A stretch of 64,000 nt of DNA from the NCBI GenBank assembly GCA_031367325.1, contig JANLPQ010000032.1, forward strand, positions 9,209 to 73,208, read 5' to 3'. The position numbers and the translations under genes are program-made. The notes beneath the pieces were generated by a model. It had not been told where the DNA came from and ran no database searches. It saw only the letters and a program-made list of their open reading frames with translations. This stretch comes from JAAFIP01 sp031367325 (GTDB lineage: Bacteria > Pseudomonadota > Gammaproteobacteria > Burkholderiales > Burkholderiaceae_C). Of this stretch, positions 8,756-17,166 are shown in pieces; position 1 is the first letter of the stretch, and each line of letters opens with the position of its first letter.

Positions 8756-8871
8756 TAAGTACGCCATTGGCCTGCTTACATACAAAACAAAGAGTTCGCC
8801 ATCTGCCTGCTTTCCTGAAGTGCTATCGCAGCCAAGTGCGTTGTAATGCCATCAACTGATTAGAATGAACC

Positions 8872-9534
8872 ATGCCACTTAAACACCTACTAAGCCACAA
8901 CCGCGACTGGGCCGCACAAATGGTGCGCGAACGGCCGGGGTTTTTTACAGGTTTGTCACAACAGCAAAATCCTAAGTATATGTGGATTGGCTGCAGTGAT
9001 TCGCGCGTTCCGGCCAACCAGATTACGGGCCTTGAACCTGGCGAGGTGTTTGTGCACCGCAACGTTGCTAATGTGATGGTGCATACCGATTTGAATGCAC
9101 TGAGTGCCGTGCAGTACGCTGTAGACATGTTGAAAGTAGAGCATGTGATGGTAGTGGGCCACTATGGTTGTGGCGGTGTGCAGGCAGCGTTAGACAACGC
9201 CCGTATTGGACTGGCAGACAACTGGATTAGGCATGTGCAAGACGTACGCGATAAACATAAAGCGGCGTTGGATGATGCGCCTGCACAACATCGCTTGGCC
9301 ATGTTGTGCGAGCTGAACGTGATTGAGCAAGTGGTGAACGTATGCCAAAGCACCGTGTTAAAAGACGCTTGGCACCGAGGGCACAAAATTATGGTGCATG
9401 GTTGGATCTACGGGGTGCACGACGGCTTGTTGGTAGATTTGCAAATGGCTGCAGATGCGCCAGACCAAGTCGATAGCTTGCATGACGTTGCTGTAGCAGA
9501 AGTTTTTAAGAAAAATCGTGCTGTAAGCCTCTAA
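8872..9534 (+). CDS. can: Beta-class carbonic anhydrase
   Basis: Interconverts carbon dioxide and bicarbonate in the cytoplasm. The 220-residue product has the zinc ligands of the beta class: Cys41 and Asp43 in GCSDSRVP, His97 and Cys100 in GHYGCGGV. The Asp-Arg pair of the active site is also present in that first motif. In this setting it may supply bicarbonate for the biotin-dependent methylcrotonyl-CoA carboxylase of the same locus, and such placement next to aceK and liu genes recurs in Burkholderiales; the metabolic link is inference. The stop codon is followed closely by a dispersed repeat and then by aceK. Confidence 0.95.
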   Translation: MPLKHLLSHNRDWAAQMVRERPGFFTGLSQQQNPKYMWIGCSDSRVPANQITGLEPGEVFVHRNVANVMVHTDLNALSAVQYAVDMLKVEHVMVVGHYGCGGVQAALDNARIGLADNWIRHVQDVRDKHKAALDDAPAQHRLAMLCELNVIEQVVNVCQSTVLKDAWHRGHKIMVHGWIYGVHDGLLVDLQMAADAPDQVDSLHDVAVAEVFKKNRAVSL

Positions 9535-9540
9535 ATCACG

Positions 9541-9569
9541 GCTCAAGCAGCTATTAAATTCGTAGTAAC
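9541..9569 (-). repeat. Dispersed hairpin repeat, copy 3 (can-aceK gap)
   Basis: Shortened reverse-orientation copy filling most of the gap between can and aceK and ending just before the aceK ATG, where a Shine-Dalgarno sequence would normally lie. Confidence 0.7.
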
Positions 9570-9570
9570 C

Positions 9571-11364
9571 ATGTTTCCCCAGCGCCTTGACTCTACGTTA
9601 GCCTACGACATTGCCAAGGCGATGATCGATGGGTTTAACCGCCACTATCGGCTGTTTCGTACCGAGTCGGCGCGCGCTAAGCACCGCTTTGAAACCGCAG
9701 ACTGGCATGGCCAGCAACGCGCGCAACGTGAGCGTATCGAGTTCTACGATTTACGCGTTAAAGAATGCGTGATGCGCTTGGAAAAAGAATTCAAGGCGGG
9801 CAGTCAACCTATGGAGGTGTGGCAACAAATAAAGCTGCATTACATTGGCCTACTAGTTGATCATCATCAACCTGAGTTGGCAGAGACTTTTTTTAATTCA
9901 GTGACAACCAAAATTTTGCATCGTACGCATTTTCACAATAGTTTTATCTTTGTGCGGCCTGCAGTAAGCACCGAATACATTGAAAACGACGAACCTGCCG
10001 CTGCGCCTACCTATCGCGCGTACTACCCTACGCGCGAGACAATGCATCACACGATAGTACAGGCTATTGATAATTTTCGTTTGCAAAAACCGTTTGAAAA
10101 TCTAGACCGCGATGCAGGTTTTGTACTGGCTGCCATAGATGCTAAGCTGCAAGACACTAAGCTGCGCGCGAATTTCCAAATTCAAGTGCTCAGTAGTTTG
10201 TTCTATCGCAATAAGGGCGCCTACGTGATCGGCAAGATCATCAACGGTTTTTTAGAAGTGCCGTTTGCCTTACCCATCTTGCATGCCAAAGACGACAAAC
10301 TTATTATTGATGCAACGCTGTTTGGCGAAGACGATTTGCTTATGCTATTTAGCTTTGCACGTGCGTACTTTATGGTGGACATGGAAGTGCCATCTGCCTA
10401 TGTGCAGTTTCTGCGCAGCATGATGCCGCGCAAGCCCCGCGCTGAAATCTACAACGCGCTGGGATTGGCCAAGCAGGGCAAAACACTGTTCTACCGCGAC
10501 TTTCTCTACCATTTGCGCCACAGCACAGACCACTTTCGTATTGCGCCAGGTATCAAAGGCATGGTGATGCTGGTGTTTGACTTGCCCAGTTTCCCCTATG
10601 TGTTCAAGTTGATCAAAGATTTTTATCCACCACCTAAAGACACCTCGCGTGAACAAATCAAAGGCAAGTACCAGCTGGTCAAGCAGCACGACCGCGTAGG
10701 CCGTATGGCCGACACCCTGGAATACAGTGAGGTGGCCTTTCCCCGAGCGCGGTTTGATGATGAGCTGATAGCTGAGATTGAAAAATTTGCACCTAGCCAA
10801 TTGGAGATCAGCGACCGCGATGGCGATGGCCAAACTGAAGTCATCATCAAGCACCTGTACATAGAGCGGCGCATGATCCCGCTGAACATCTACTTGCAAG
10901 AAGCGTTTGACCAAGGCCTGGACAACGACAAACCCCGCGAGCAAATGGAGCGCGCGGTGGTGGAATATGGCAACGCTATCAAAGATTTGGTGCGCGCCAA
11001 TATTTTTCCCGGAGATATGCTGTGGAAGAACTTTGGCATCACCCGCAACGGCAAAGTGGTGTTCTACGACTACGACGAGATCGAATACATCACTGACTGC
11101 ACGTTTCGCAAAGTACCCACACCGCGCAACGAGGAAGACGAAATGAGCGGCGAGGTGTGGTACCACGTAGGGCCACGTGACGTGTTTCCCGAGACGTTTG
11201 CCCCCTTTTTGTTAGGCAATCAGGCGGTGCGTGATGTGTTTATGAAGCACCACGCCGACTTGCTGGACGCTGCCTTTTGGCAAAGCCACAAAGAACGGAT
11301 TGCAGCGGGGCATGTGCATGATGTGTTTCCTTATGAGAAGGAAAAAAGATTTGTTCGTGGTTGA
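9571..11364 (+). CDS. aceK: Isocitrate dehydrogenase kinase/phosphatase
   Basis: Bifunctional enzyme that phosphorylates and dephosphorylates isocitrate dehydrogenase, thereby steering carbon between the TCA cycle and the glyoxylate bypass. The product is 597 residues, the normal size. The kinase-like core has the ATP-binding loop APGIKGMVMLVFDLPSFPY, the catalytic-loop region IFPGDMLWKNFGITRNGKVV and the metal-binding FYDYDEIEY. The N-terminal regulatory domain is complete. Here it is separated from aceBA and sits in the leucine-degradation locus, which makes sense because leucine yields acetyl-CoA and acetoacetate. No good Shine-Dalgarno sequence is visible, because a repeat precedes the ATG. 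Confidence 0.96.
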   Translation: MFPQRLDSTLAYDIAKAMIDGFNRHYRLFRTESARAKHRFETADWHGQQRAQRERIEFYDLRVKECVMRLEKEFKAGSQPMEVWQQIKLHYIGLLVDHHQPELAETFFNSVTTKILHRTHFHNSFIFVRPAVSTEYIENDEPAAAPTYRAYYPTRETMHHTIVQAIDNFRLQKPFENLDRDAGFVLAAIDAKLQDTKLRANFQIQVLSSLFYRNKGAYVIGKIINGFLEVPFALPILHAKDDKLIIDATLFGEDDLLMLFSFARAYFMVDMEVPSAYVQFLRSMMPRKPRAEIYNALGLAKQGKTLFYRDFLYHLRHSTDHFRIAPGIKGMVMLVFDLPSFPYVFKLIKDFYPPPKDTSREQIKGKYQLVKQHDRVGRMADTLEYSEVAFPRARFDDELIAEIEKFAPSQLEISDRDGDGQTEVIIKHLYIERRMIPLNIYLQEAFDQGLDNDKPREQMERAVVEYGNAIKDLVRANIFPGDMLWKNFGITRNGKVVFYDYDEIEYITDCTFRKVPTPRNEEDEMSGEVWYHVGPRDVFPETFAPFLLGNQAVRDVFMKHHADLLDAAFWQSHKERIAAGHVHDVFPYEKEKRFVRG

Positions 11365-11383
11365 GGTTTTTTAATTCGGACTT

Positions 11384-11550
11384 CCGGACGCGAAGGGCGC
11401 GAAGGTTTCGCAAAGAACGCTAAAGAAGAAAAATGAATATAAAAAGCAGAGTACTACTAAAATTTTATTGATTAAATTGAGATTAACTTGTTTGAAAATT
11501 TGGTATTCCTTTCGCGTCCTTCGCGAAACCTTCGCGCCCTTCGCGTCCGG
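11384..11550. repeat. MITE-like element with 28-bp perfect terminal inverted repeats
   Basis: 11384-11411 and 11523-11550 are exact reverse complements, built from GCGAAGGGCGCGAAGGTTTC-like sequence. The 111 bases between are AT-rich and encode nothing. A hexamer ATTCGG occurs on both outer sides (11374-11379 and 11560-11565) and could be a remnant of target duplication. It fills the aceK-thiolase gap. Confidence 0.75.
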
Positions 11551-11589
11551 CAGTTCTGTATTCGGTATTAATTTTCTAGGAGAGTAAAA

Positions 11590-12771
11590 ATGTCAGACCC
11601 CATAGTCATAGTCAGCGCCGCCCGTACCCCCATGGGGGCCTTCCAAGGCGACTTTGCAACACTAGCTGCCCACGACTTAGGTGGTGCAGCCATCAAAGCC
11701 GCTGTGCAGCGCGCAGGTATTTCGCCGGATGTCGTGAACGAGGTATTGTTTGGTAACTGCCTGATGGCAGGCCAAGGCCAAGCGCCTGCGCGGCAAGCTG
11801 GGTTTAAAGGTGGCTTGCCCAACAGTGCAGGCGCTGTAACGCTGTCCAAAATGTGCGGCAGTGGCATGCGCGCTGCTATGTTTGCACATGACATGCTGAC
11901 TGCAGGCAGTGCCGATGTGATCGTAGCGGGCGGTATGGAGAGTATGACCAACGCACCGCATTTGCTACTGAAGGGGCGCAGCGGTATTCGCATTGGCCAT
12001 GACCGCATTTTTGACCACATGATGTTGGATGGTTTGGAGGACGCCTATGAGGCGGGCCGCTCGATGGGAACTTTTGGCGAGGAGTGTGCTGATAAATACA
12101 AATTTACTCGCGAGGCACAAGATAAATTTGCCATAGCCAGCGTAGAGCGTGCGCAAGCAGCTACTAAATCAGGTGCATTCACAGCAGAAATTACACCAGT
12201 TACCGTCAAAGGCAGGGCAGGTGATGTAGTGGTCAGCATCGACGAGGGCCCTGCCAAAGCGCGCCTAGACAAGATTGCCACACTGAAGCCTGCGTTCAAA
12301 AAAGACGGCACGATTACCGCCGCATCCAGCTCGTCCATTAACGACGGCGCGGCTGCGCTAGTGATGATGCGTGCCAGTACCGCTGCCAAGCTGGGCTGCA
12401 CGCCGTTGGCCCGCATCGTCAGCCACGCGCTGCACGCACAAGAACCCAACTGGTTTACCACTGCGCCCGTAGGTGCAACCCAAAAGGCTTTGGCCAAGGC
12501 TGGCTGGAGCGTGAAAGATGTAGACCTGTGGGAAGTCAACGAAGCATTTGCCGTAGTGCCTATGGCGCTGATGACTGAGCTGAACGTGGTGCACGAGATC
12601 GTTAACGTGAATGGCGGAGCCTGTGCGCTGGGTCACCCTATCGGTGCCAGCGGTGCGCGCATCATGGTCACGCTGATGCATGCGCTGAAAGCGCGCGGTC
12701 TAAAACGCGGCTTGGCTACGCTGTGTATTGGCGGCGGCGAAGGCACTGCCGTAGCACTAGAGCTGTTGTAG
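11590..12771 (+). CDS. Acetyl-CoA C-acetyltransferase (thiolase)
   Basis: Type II thiolase that cleaves acetoacetyl-CoA to two acetyl-CoA or runs in reverse; 393 residues. The nucleophile Cys is in LSKMCGSGMRAA, and the other active-site motifs VNEAFAVVP, NVNGGACALGHPIGASGAR and LCIGGGEGTA carry the catalytic His and second Cys. The ATG follows TTTCTAGGAGAG, a good ribosome binding site. In the leucine pathway it could process the acetoacetate released by HMG-CoA lyase after activation. Specificity for short chains is likely but not proven by sequence alone. Confidence 0.93.
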   Translation: MSDPIVIVSAARTPMGAFQGDFATLAAHDLGGAAIKAAVQRAGISPDVVNEVLFGNCLMAGQGQAPARQAGFKGGLPNSAGAVTLSKMCGSGMRAAMFAHDMLTAGSADVIVAGGMESMTNAPHLLLKGRSGIRIGHDRIFDHMMLDGLEDAYEAGRSMGTFGEECADKYKFTREAQDKFAIASVERAQAATKSGAFTAEITPVTVKGRAGDVVVSIDEGPAKARLDKIATLKPAFKKDGTITAASSSSINDGAAALVMMRASTAAKLGCTPLARIVSHALHAQEPNWFTTAPVGATQKALAKAGWSVKDVDLWEVNEAFAVVPMALMTELNVVHEIVNVNGGACALGHPIGASGARIMVTLMHALKARGLKRGLATLCIGGGEGTAVALELL

Positions 12772-12773
12772 AT

Positions 12774-12823
12774 ACTATTAATTCAATAGCTGCTTGAGCA
12801 TGATTTACTTGGGTTAGAAGGCT
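12774..12823 (+). repeat. Dispersed hairpin repeat, copy 4 (intergenic)
   Basis: Variant copy with the right arm TTTACTTGGGTTAGAAGGC, between the thiolase and the SDR gene; it begins three bases after the thiolase stop. Confidence 0.85.
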
Positions 12824-12829
12824 TTTTTT

Positions 12830-13495
12830 ATGAAAACACTCATCCTAGGGGCTTCACGCGGCATTGGCCTAGAGTTTGTACGCCAGTACACGCATGCAGG
12901 CGCGCAGGTGACAGCCACGGCGCGCAATGAAGACGGTTTGCAAAAGATCAAAGCGTTGGGTGCCAAAGCGCTTAGGCTGGACGTAGCTGACCCCGCCAGT
13001 GTGAGCGGTTTGGCTTGGATGTTAGACGGCGAGAAATTTGACGTAGCCATTTATGTTGCGGGCGTATATACCGAGAGTGGCGCTACCACGCCGCCAACGC
13101 AGGCTGAGTTTGACCACGTTATGCACGCCAACGTACTGGGCGCGATGCAAACTATTCCCCAAGTTGCGCCGATGGTGGCGCAGACCAAAGGTAAATTTGT
13201 CTTCATCAGCAGCGATATGGGCTGTATTGGCGAGACCCGCGCCAGCTTTGCTTGGACTTATCGTGTAAGCAAAGCGGCGCTTAACATGGCCGTGATGGCC
13301 GCACAGACTGACTACCCTGATGCTTTGATGTTACCCATGCACCCCGGCTGGGTGCGCACCGACATGGGCGGGCCCAATGCGTCGATAGGTACTGAAGAAT
13401 CCGTTACAGCGATGTGCAAAACCATCGCGGGGCTGACAGCCAAAGACAAAGGCCAGTACTTGCATTACGACGGCCGCGCTTTTAGCAGCTGGTAG
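12830..13495 (+). CDS. Short-chain dehydrogenase/reductase
   Basis: NAD(P)-dependent oxidoreductase of the classical SDR superfamily, 221 residues. The cofactor motif is GASRGIG at residues 7-13, and the catalytic tetrad shows as the N of HANVLGAM, the Ser in FISSDMG and YRVSK. The MHPGWVRTDMGG segment after the active site is typical. The substrate cannot be named. It lies between a thiolase and an acyl-CoA dehydrogenase, so action on a CoA-pathway intermediate is possible but unproven. Start ATG at 12830 comes soon after a dispersed repeat. Confidence 0.88.
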   Translation: MKTLILGASRGIGLEFVRQYTHAGAQVTATARNEDGLQKIKALGAKALRLDVADPASVSGLAWMLDGEKFDVAIYVAGVYTESGATTPPTQAEFDHVMHANVLGAMQTIPQVAPMVAQTKGKFVFISSDMGCIGETRASFAWTYRVSKAALNMAVMAAQTDYPDALMLPMHPGWVRTDMGGPNASIGTEESVTAMCKTIAGLTAKDKGQYLHYDGRAFSSW

Positions 13496-13550
13496 ATATT
13501 TGAGCAGCCGTTATACCGTCGTTAAACATTGATATTTCTAGGACTACCCC

Positions 13551-14681
13551 ATGCAGCTTAGTGAAGACCATATTGCCGTGCAAGACGCGGTGCGCGCCTA
13601 TGTACAAGCTGAGATTGCGCCGCACGCCGCGGCATGGGACAAATCGCACCACTTTCCGCGCCAGCAACTGCGTGGCCTAGCCGACCTGGGCTGCTACGGC
13701 GTGGCCGTGCCCGAGCAGTATGGTGGTGCGGGGCTAGACTACCTCAGCCTAGCTTTGATTCTGGAAGAAATTGCCGCTGGTGATGGTGCAACCTCAACCA
13801 TTGTGAGCGTTAACAACTGCCCGGTGTGCTCCATTTTAATGGCGTGGGGCAACGAAGCACAAAAGCAAAAATACCTAAAACCTTTGGCACGTGGCGACAT
13901 GTTGGGTGCATTTTGCCTAACCGAGCCGCACGTGGGCAGCGAAGCGGCAGGTTTAAAAACTACTGCTACTAAAGCGGGTGACCATTACGTACTGAGTGGC
14001 GTTAAACAATTTATCACCAGCGGTAAAAATGGCCACGTGGCGATCGTTATGGCAGTTACCGACAAAGCGGCGGGTAAAAAAGGCATCAGCGCTTTCATCG
14101 TGGAGACAAAAACACCCGGTTATGAAGTAGCCCGCATCGAAGACAAGCTGGGCCAACATGCCAGCGATACGGCACAAATTCGTTTCGACAATTGCCGTGT
14201 GCCGGCAGAAAATTTAATTGGCGAAGAAGGCCAAGGCTTAAAAATCGCACTCAGTGGCCTAGAAGGCGGGCGCATCGGCATCGCATCTCAGTGCATTGGT
14301 ATGGCGCGCGCAGCTTTTGATGCGGCGCTGCAGTACAGCAAGGATCGCGTCAGCTTTGGTCAACCCATCTTTCAACACCAAGCCGTGCAGTTCAAGTTGG
14401 CCGATATGGCCACGCAAATCGAGGCGGCGCGGCAGTTGATTCACCATGCCGCATCGCTCAAAGACGCAGGTAGGCCGTGCCTGAAAGAAGCCGCTATGGC
14501 CAAGCTATTTGCCAGCGAGATGGCCGAACGCGTGTGCAGCGACGCCATCCAAGTGCACGGTGGTTATGGCTACGTGACAGATTTTCCGGTAGAGCGTATT
14601 TACCGCGATGTGCGTGTTTGCCAGATCTACGAAGGTACGAGTGATGTACAAAAGATACTAATTGGCCGCGCGCTGGCCTGA
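13551..14681 (+). CDS. Acyl-CoA dehydrogenase
   Basis: FAD-dependent acyl-CoA dehydrogenase, 376 residues. The signatures are FCLTEPHVGSEA, FGQPIFQHQAVQFKLADM and, at the C terminus, QIYEGTSDVQKILIGR. Here the catalytic Glu occupies the standard medium/short-chain position (YEGTS), in contrast to liuA. It is probably specific for short or branched acyl-CoA, in line with its position just before the branched-chain amino acid transporter operon, but the exact substrate is not readable. The N terminus MQLSEDHIAVQDAVRAYVQ is standard. Confidence 0.92.
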   Translation: MQLSEDHIAVQDAVRAYVQAEIAPHAAAWDKSHHFPRQQLRGLADLGCYGVAVPEQYGGAGLDYLSLALILEEIAAGDGATSTIVSVNNCPVCSILMAWGNEAQKQKYLKPLARGDMLGAFCLTEPHVGSEAAGLKTTATKAGDHYVLSGVKQFITSGKNGHVAIVMAVTDKAAGKKGISAFIVETKTPGYEVARIEDKLGQHASDTAQIRFDNCRVPAENLIGEEGQGLKIALSGLEGGRIGIASQCIGMARAAFDAALQYSKDRVSFGQPIFQHQAVQFKLADMATQIEAARQLIHHAASLKDAGRPCLKEAAMAKLFASEMAERVCSDAIQVHGGYGYVTDFPVERIYRDVRVCQIYEGTSDVQKILIGRALA

Positions 14682-14835
14682 CATTGCCGCTTTAACTTGC
14701 AATTGGCTGACGTTGTAGTGGCCCTTCACGATTGCTGGAAAAGCATCTAGCCAAGGCTTTTCTCCTCTGAAATCAGACACAAAAAGTCATAACAGCTGTG
14801 TCCTCAAAGCGGACCATCCTGCGGATAACACTTAG

Positions 14836-14879
14836 TACTGGGCGATTAATGCGTACCGATAATCTGTATCGCTCAGTAG
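14836..14879. other. Imperfect hairpin upstream of livK
   Basis: TACTGGGCGAT and ATCGCTCAGTA flank a 20-base loop within the 262-base gap before livK. It has no T-tract, so it is not a clear terminator; an operator or leader structure is possible. Nothing else was recognised in this gap. Confidence 0.35.
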
Positions 14880-14943
14880 TATAAGCAGCGCTTTGCTACA
14901 GCCAACGCTTGGATTAATTGACACCACTATTTGGAGATATTCT

Positions 14944-16173
14944 GTGAAACTCGTACGCACTCTTGCTTTGACATCTATCGCTTTGGCTGTAGCCACAGCC
15001 AGCTATGCACAAAACATCAAAATTGGTGTTGCCGGCCCCTTTACCGGTGGGTCTTCTTCCATGGGCGTGAGCATGCGCGACGGTGTGCGTCTGGCCACAG
15101 AAGAAATCAACAAAGCCGGTGGCGTAATGGGTCGCAAGCTAGAGCTAGTAGAGCGCGACGACGAAGCTAAAAACGAGCGCGGCGTGCAAATTGCCCAAGA
15201 ACTGATCAACAAAGAAAAAGTGACCGCTGCAGTGGGTTACATCAACACCGGCGTGGCACTGGCATCGCAGCGTTTCTTCCAAGAAGCCAAAATCCCAGTG
15301 ATGAACAACGTGGCCACTGGTTCCTTGGTGACCCATCAGTTCGACGATCAGCCTGAGAACTACATCTTTCGCAACGCAGCGCACGACAGTATTCAAGCAC
15401 CGATGATTGTGGAAGAAGCCATTACCCGTCGCGGTTACAAAAAGGTCGCCATTTTGGCCGACTCCACCAACTATGGCCAACTCGGCCGTGCCGATCTGGA
15501 AACCGCTTTGCAGCTCAAAGGTGTTAAAGCCGTAGCAGTCGAAAAGTTCAACATCAAAGACGTAGACATGACCGCCCAGTTGCTCAAGGCCAAAGAAGCC
15601 GGTGCCGAAGCTGTGTTGACCTACGCGATTGGCCCTGAACTGGCGCAAATTGCTAACGGCATGACCAAGCTAGGCTGGAAAGTGCCTATGGTGGGCAGCT
15701 GGACATTGTCGATGGCTAACTTTATTGACAACGCAGGCCCAGGCGGCGAAGGCGCGCGCATGCCGCAAACTTTTATCCAAGAGCCCACCACGCCTAAGCG
15801 TCAATCGTTCATCATCAACTACCTGAAGACCTTCAATCCAAAGAACGCGCGTATTGACTCGCCGGTATCTGCTGCGCAAGGCTACGACTCCATCTATTTG
15901 CTAGCTGCTGCGATCAAGCAGGCCAACTCAACCGACGGCCCGAAGATCAAAGCCGCGTTGGAAGACTTGAAGACTCCAGTCGAAGGCGTGATCACAACCT
16001 ACAGCAAGCCATTCACTGCTAAAGACCACGAAGCCATTACTGCCAACATTCCTGTATTTGGCGAAGTCAAAGGCCAGCGCGTGGTGTACGCTTACCCAGA
16101 CGACCAGAAAAAGGCCTCTGAAGTGCGCGTTAAAGATGTCAATGCCAAAGGCGCTTTAGCCGTTAAGAAGTAA
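14944..16173 (+). CDS. livK: Branched-chain amino acid ABC transporter, periplasmic binding protein
   Basis: Extracytoplasmic solute-binding protein for leucine, isoleucine or valine (type I periplasmic fold), 409 residues. I choose the GTG at 14944 because it follows TTGGAGATATT, a good ribosome binding site, and yields a clean signal peptide: MKLVRT, a hydrophobic stretch, then a cleavage site after ASYA. The mature protein begins QNIKIGVAGPFTG. A terminator-like hairpin separates it from livH, an arrangement that usually gives the binding protein higher expression than the membrane parts. Confidence 0.93.
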   Translation: MKLVRTLALTSIALAVATASYAQNIKIGVAGPFTGGSSSMGVSMRDGVRLATEEINKAGGVMGRKLELVERDDEAKNERGVQIAQELINKEKVTAAVGYINTGVALASQRFFQEAKIPVMNNVATGSLVTHQFDDQPENYIFRNAAHDSIQAPMIVEEAITRRGYKKVAILADSTNYGQLGRADLETALQLKGVKAVAVEKFNIKDVDMTAQLLKAKEAGAEAVLTYAIGPELAQIANGMTKLGWKVPMVGSWTLSMANFIDNAGPGGEGARMPQTFIQEPTTPKRQSFIINYLKTFNPKNARIDSPVSAAQGYDSIYLLAAAIKQANSTDGPKIKAALEDLKTPVEGVITTYSKPFTAKDHEAITANIPVFGEVKGQRVVYAYPDDQKKASEVRVKDVNAKGALAVKK

Positions 16174-16187
16174 TCGCACAGGCAGCT

Positions 16188-16228
16188 AAGCACCGCGTGG
16201 GCCGCGCTGGCCTTGCGGTGCTTTTTTG
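16188..16228 (+). terminator. Rho-independent terminator between livK and livH
   Basis: AAGCACCGC pairs with GCGGTGCTT around an inner GGCC/GGCC stem, followed by a run of six T. It probably acts as a partial terminator within the liv operon. Confidence 0.8.
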
Positions 16229-16288
16229 TCGCCCATTTGATGCGCAGTGAGGCACACGGCCTAGCATCGCTACCCCAAGGTGGAATCC

Positions 16289-17164
16289 ATGGAAATCCTA
16301 CTCCAACTCATTTATAGTGGTATTGCGCTGGGCATGATTTATGCCGTCATCGCGTTTGGCTACCAGCTCACTTTTCAAACCTCTGACACGCTGAACTTTG
16401 GCCAAGGCGATGCACTGATGCTGGGTGCCATGGTGGGCCTGACATTAGTAAACGCAGGTGTCAACTACTGGCTGATGATCCCACTGGTGATTGTGTTTGG
16501 CCTGGTGCAAGGCGGTATTGTGGAGCGCATTGGTGTGCATCCTGCCATCAAAATCAAGAGTGAGTTTGGCTGGATTATGTCCACTATTGCTTTGGGTATT
16601 ATTTTTAAAAACGTGGCGGAGAATATTTGGGGCCGCGACGATTTGAAGTTTCCGTCTCCATTACCCGAGTCACCGCTTAAAGTGTTTGGCGCTAACGTGC
16701 TGCCCATGGAGTTGCTGGTAGTAGCTGGTGCTGTGTTCATGATGCTGGCAGTGGAATTTTTTAACCGTAAAACAATTTACGGCAAGGCTGTCGTGGCAAC
16801 CTTTAATGACCGCGATGCGGCCAAACTGATGGGTATCAATACCGGCTTGGTGATTACCTTTTCGTATGCGCTGTCATCGGCCACGGCTGGCTTTGCTGGC
16901 GTGTTGATTGCGCCGCTTACGTTGACCGGTGCCACCATGGGCGCGGTGCTGGGCCTGAAAGCTTTTGCAGTGGCCATTATTGGCGGCTTGACCAGCGGCA
17001 TGGGCATCATCGTAGGCGGCATTATTTTGGGCATTGCCGAAACCACCACAGGTTTTTATATTTCGACCGGCTACAAAGACGTACCCGGCCTCGTATTGCT
17101 GCTGCTGGTACTGGCATTTAAGCCTGCTGGTTTGTTTGGCAAAGCCGCTATCAAGAAAGTTTAA
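16289..17164 (+). CDS. livH: Branched-chain amino acid ABC transporter permease LivH
   Basis: Inner-membrane permease of the HAAT transporter family, 291 residues with about eight hydrophobic segments. The N terminus MEILLQLIYSGIALGMIYAV and the loop TLNFGQGDALMLGAM are typical of LivH, as is VIGGLTS... near the end (read here as AIIGGLTSGMG). The ATG at 16289 is preferred to the upstream GTG at 16280 because AAGGTGG lies at the right distance. livMG starts two bases after the stop. Confidence 0.94.
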   Translation: MEILLQLIYSGIALGMIYAVIAFGYQLTFQTSDTLNFGQGDALMLGAMVGLTLVNAGVNYWLMIPLVIVFGLVQGGIVERIGVHPAIKIKSEFGWIMSTIALGIIFKNVAENIWGRDDLKFPSPLPESPLKVFGANVLPMELLVVAGAVFMMLAVEFFNRKTIYGKAVVATFNDRDAAKLMGINTGLVITFSYALSSATAGFAGVLIAPLTLTGATMGAVLGLKAFAVAIIGGLTSGMGIIVGGIILGIAETTTGFYISTGYKDVPGLVLLLLVLAFKPAGLFGKAAIKKV

Positions 17165-17166
17165 CG

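Noticed and set aside
12148..12175. CGCAAGCAGCTACTAAATC in the thiolase gene as a further dispersed repeat
   Set aside because: Only the core resembles the repeat; flanks do not match and the encoded residues fit a normal thiolase.
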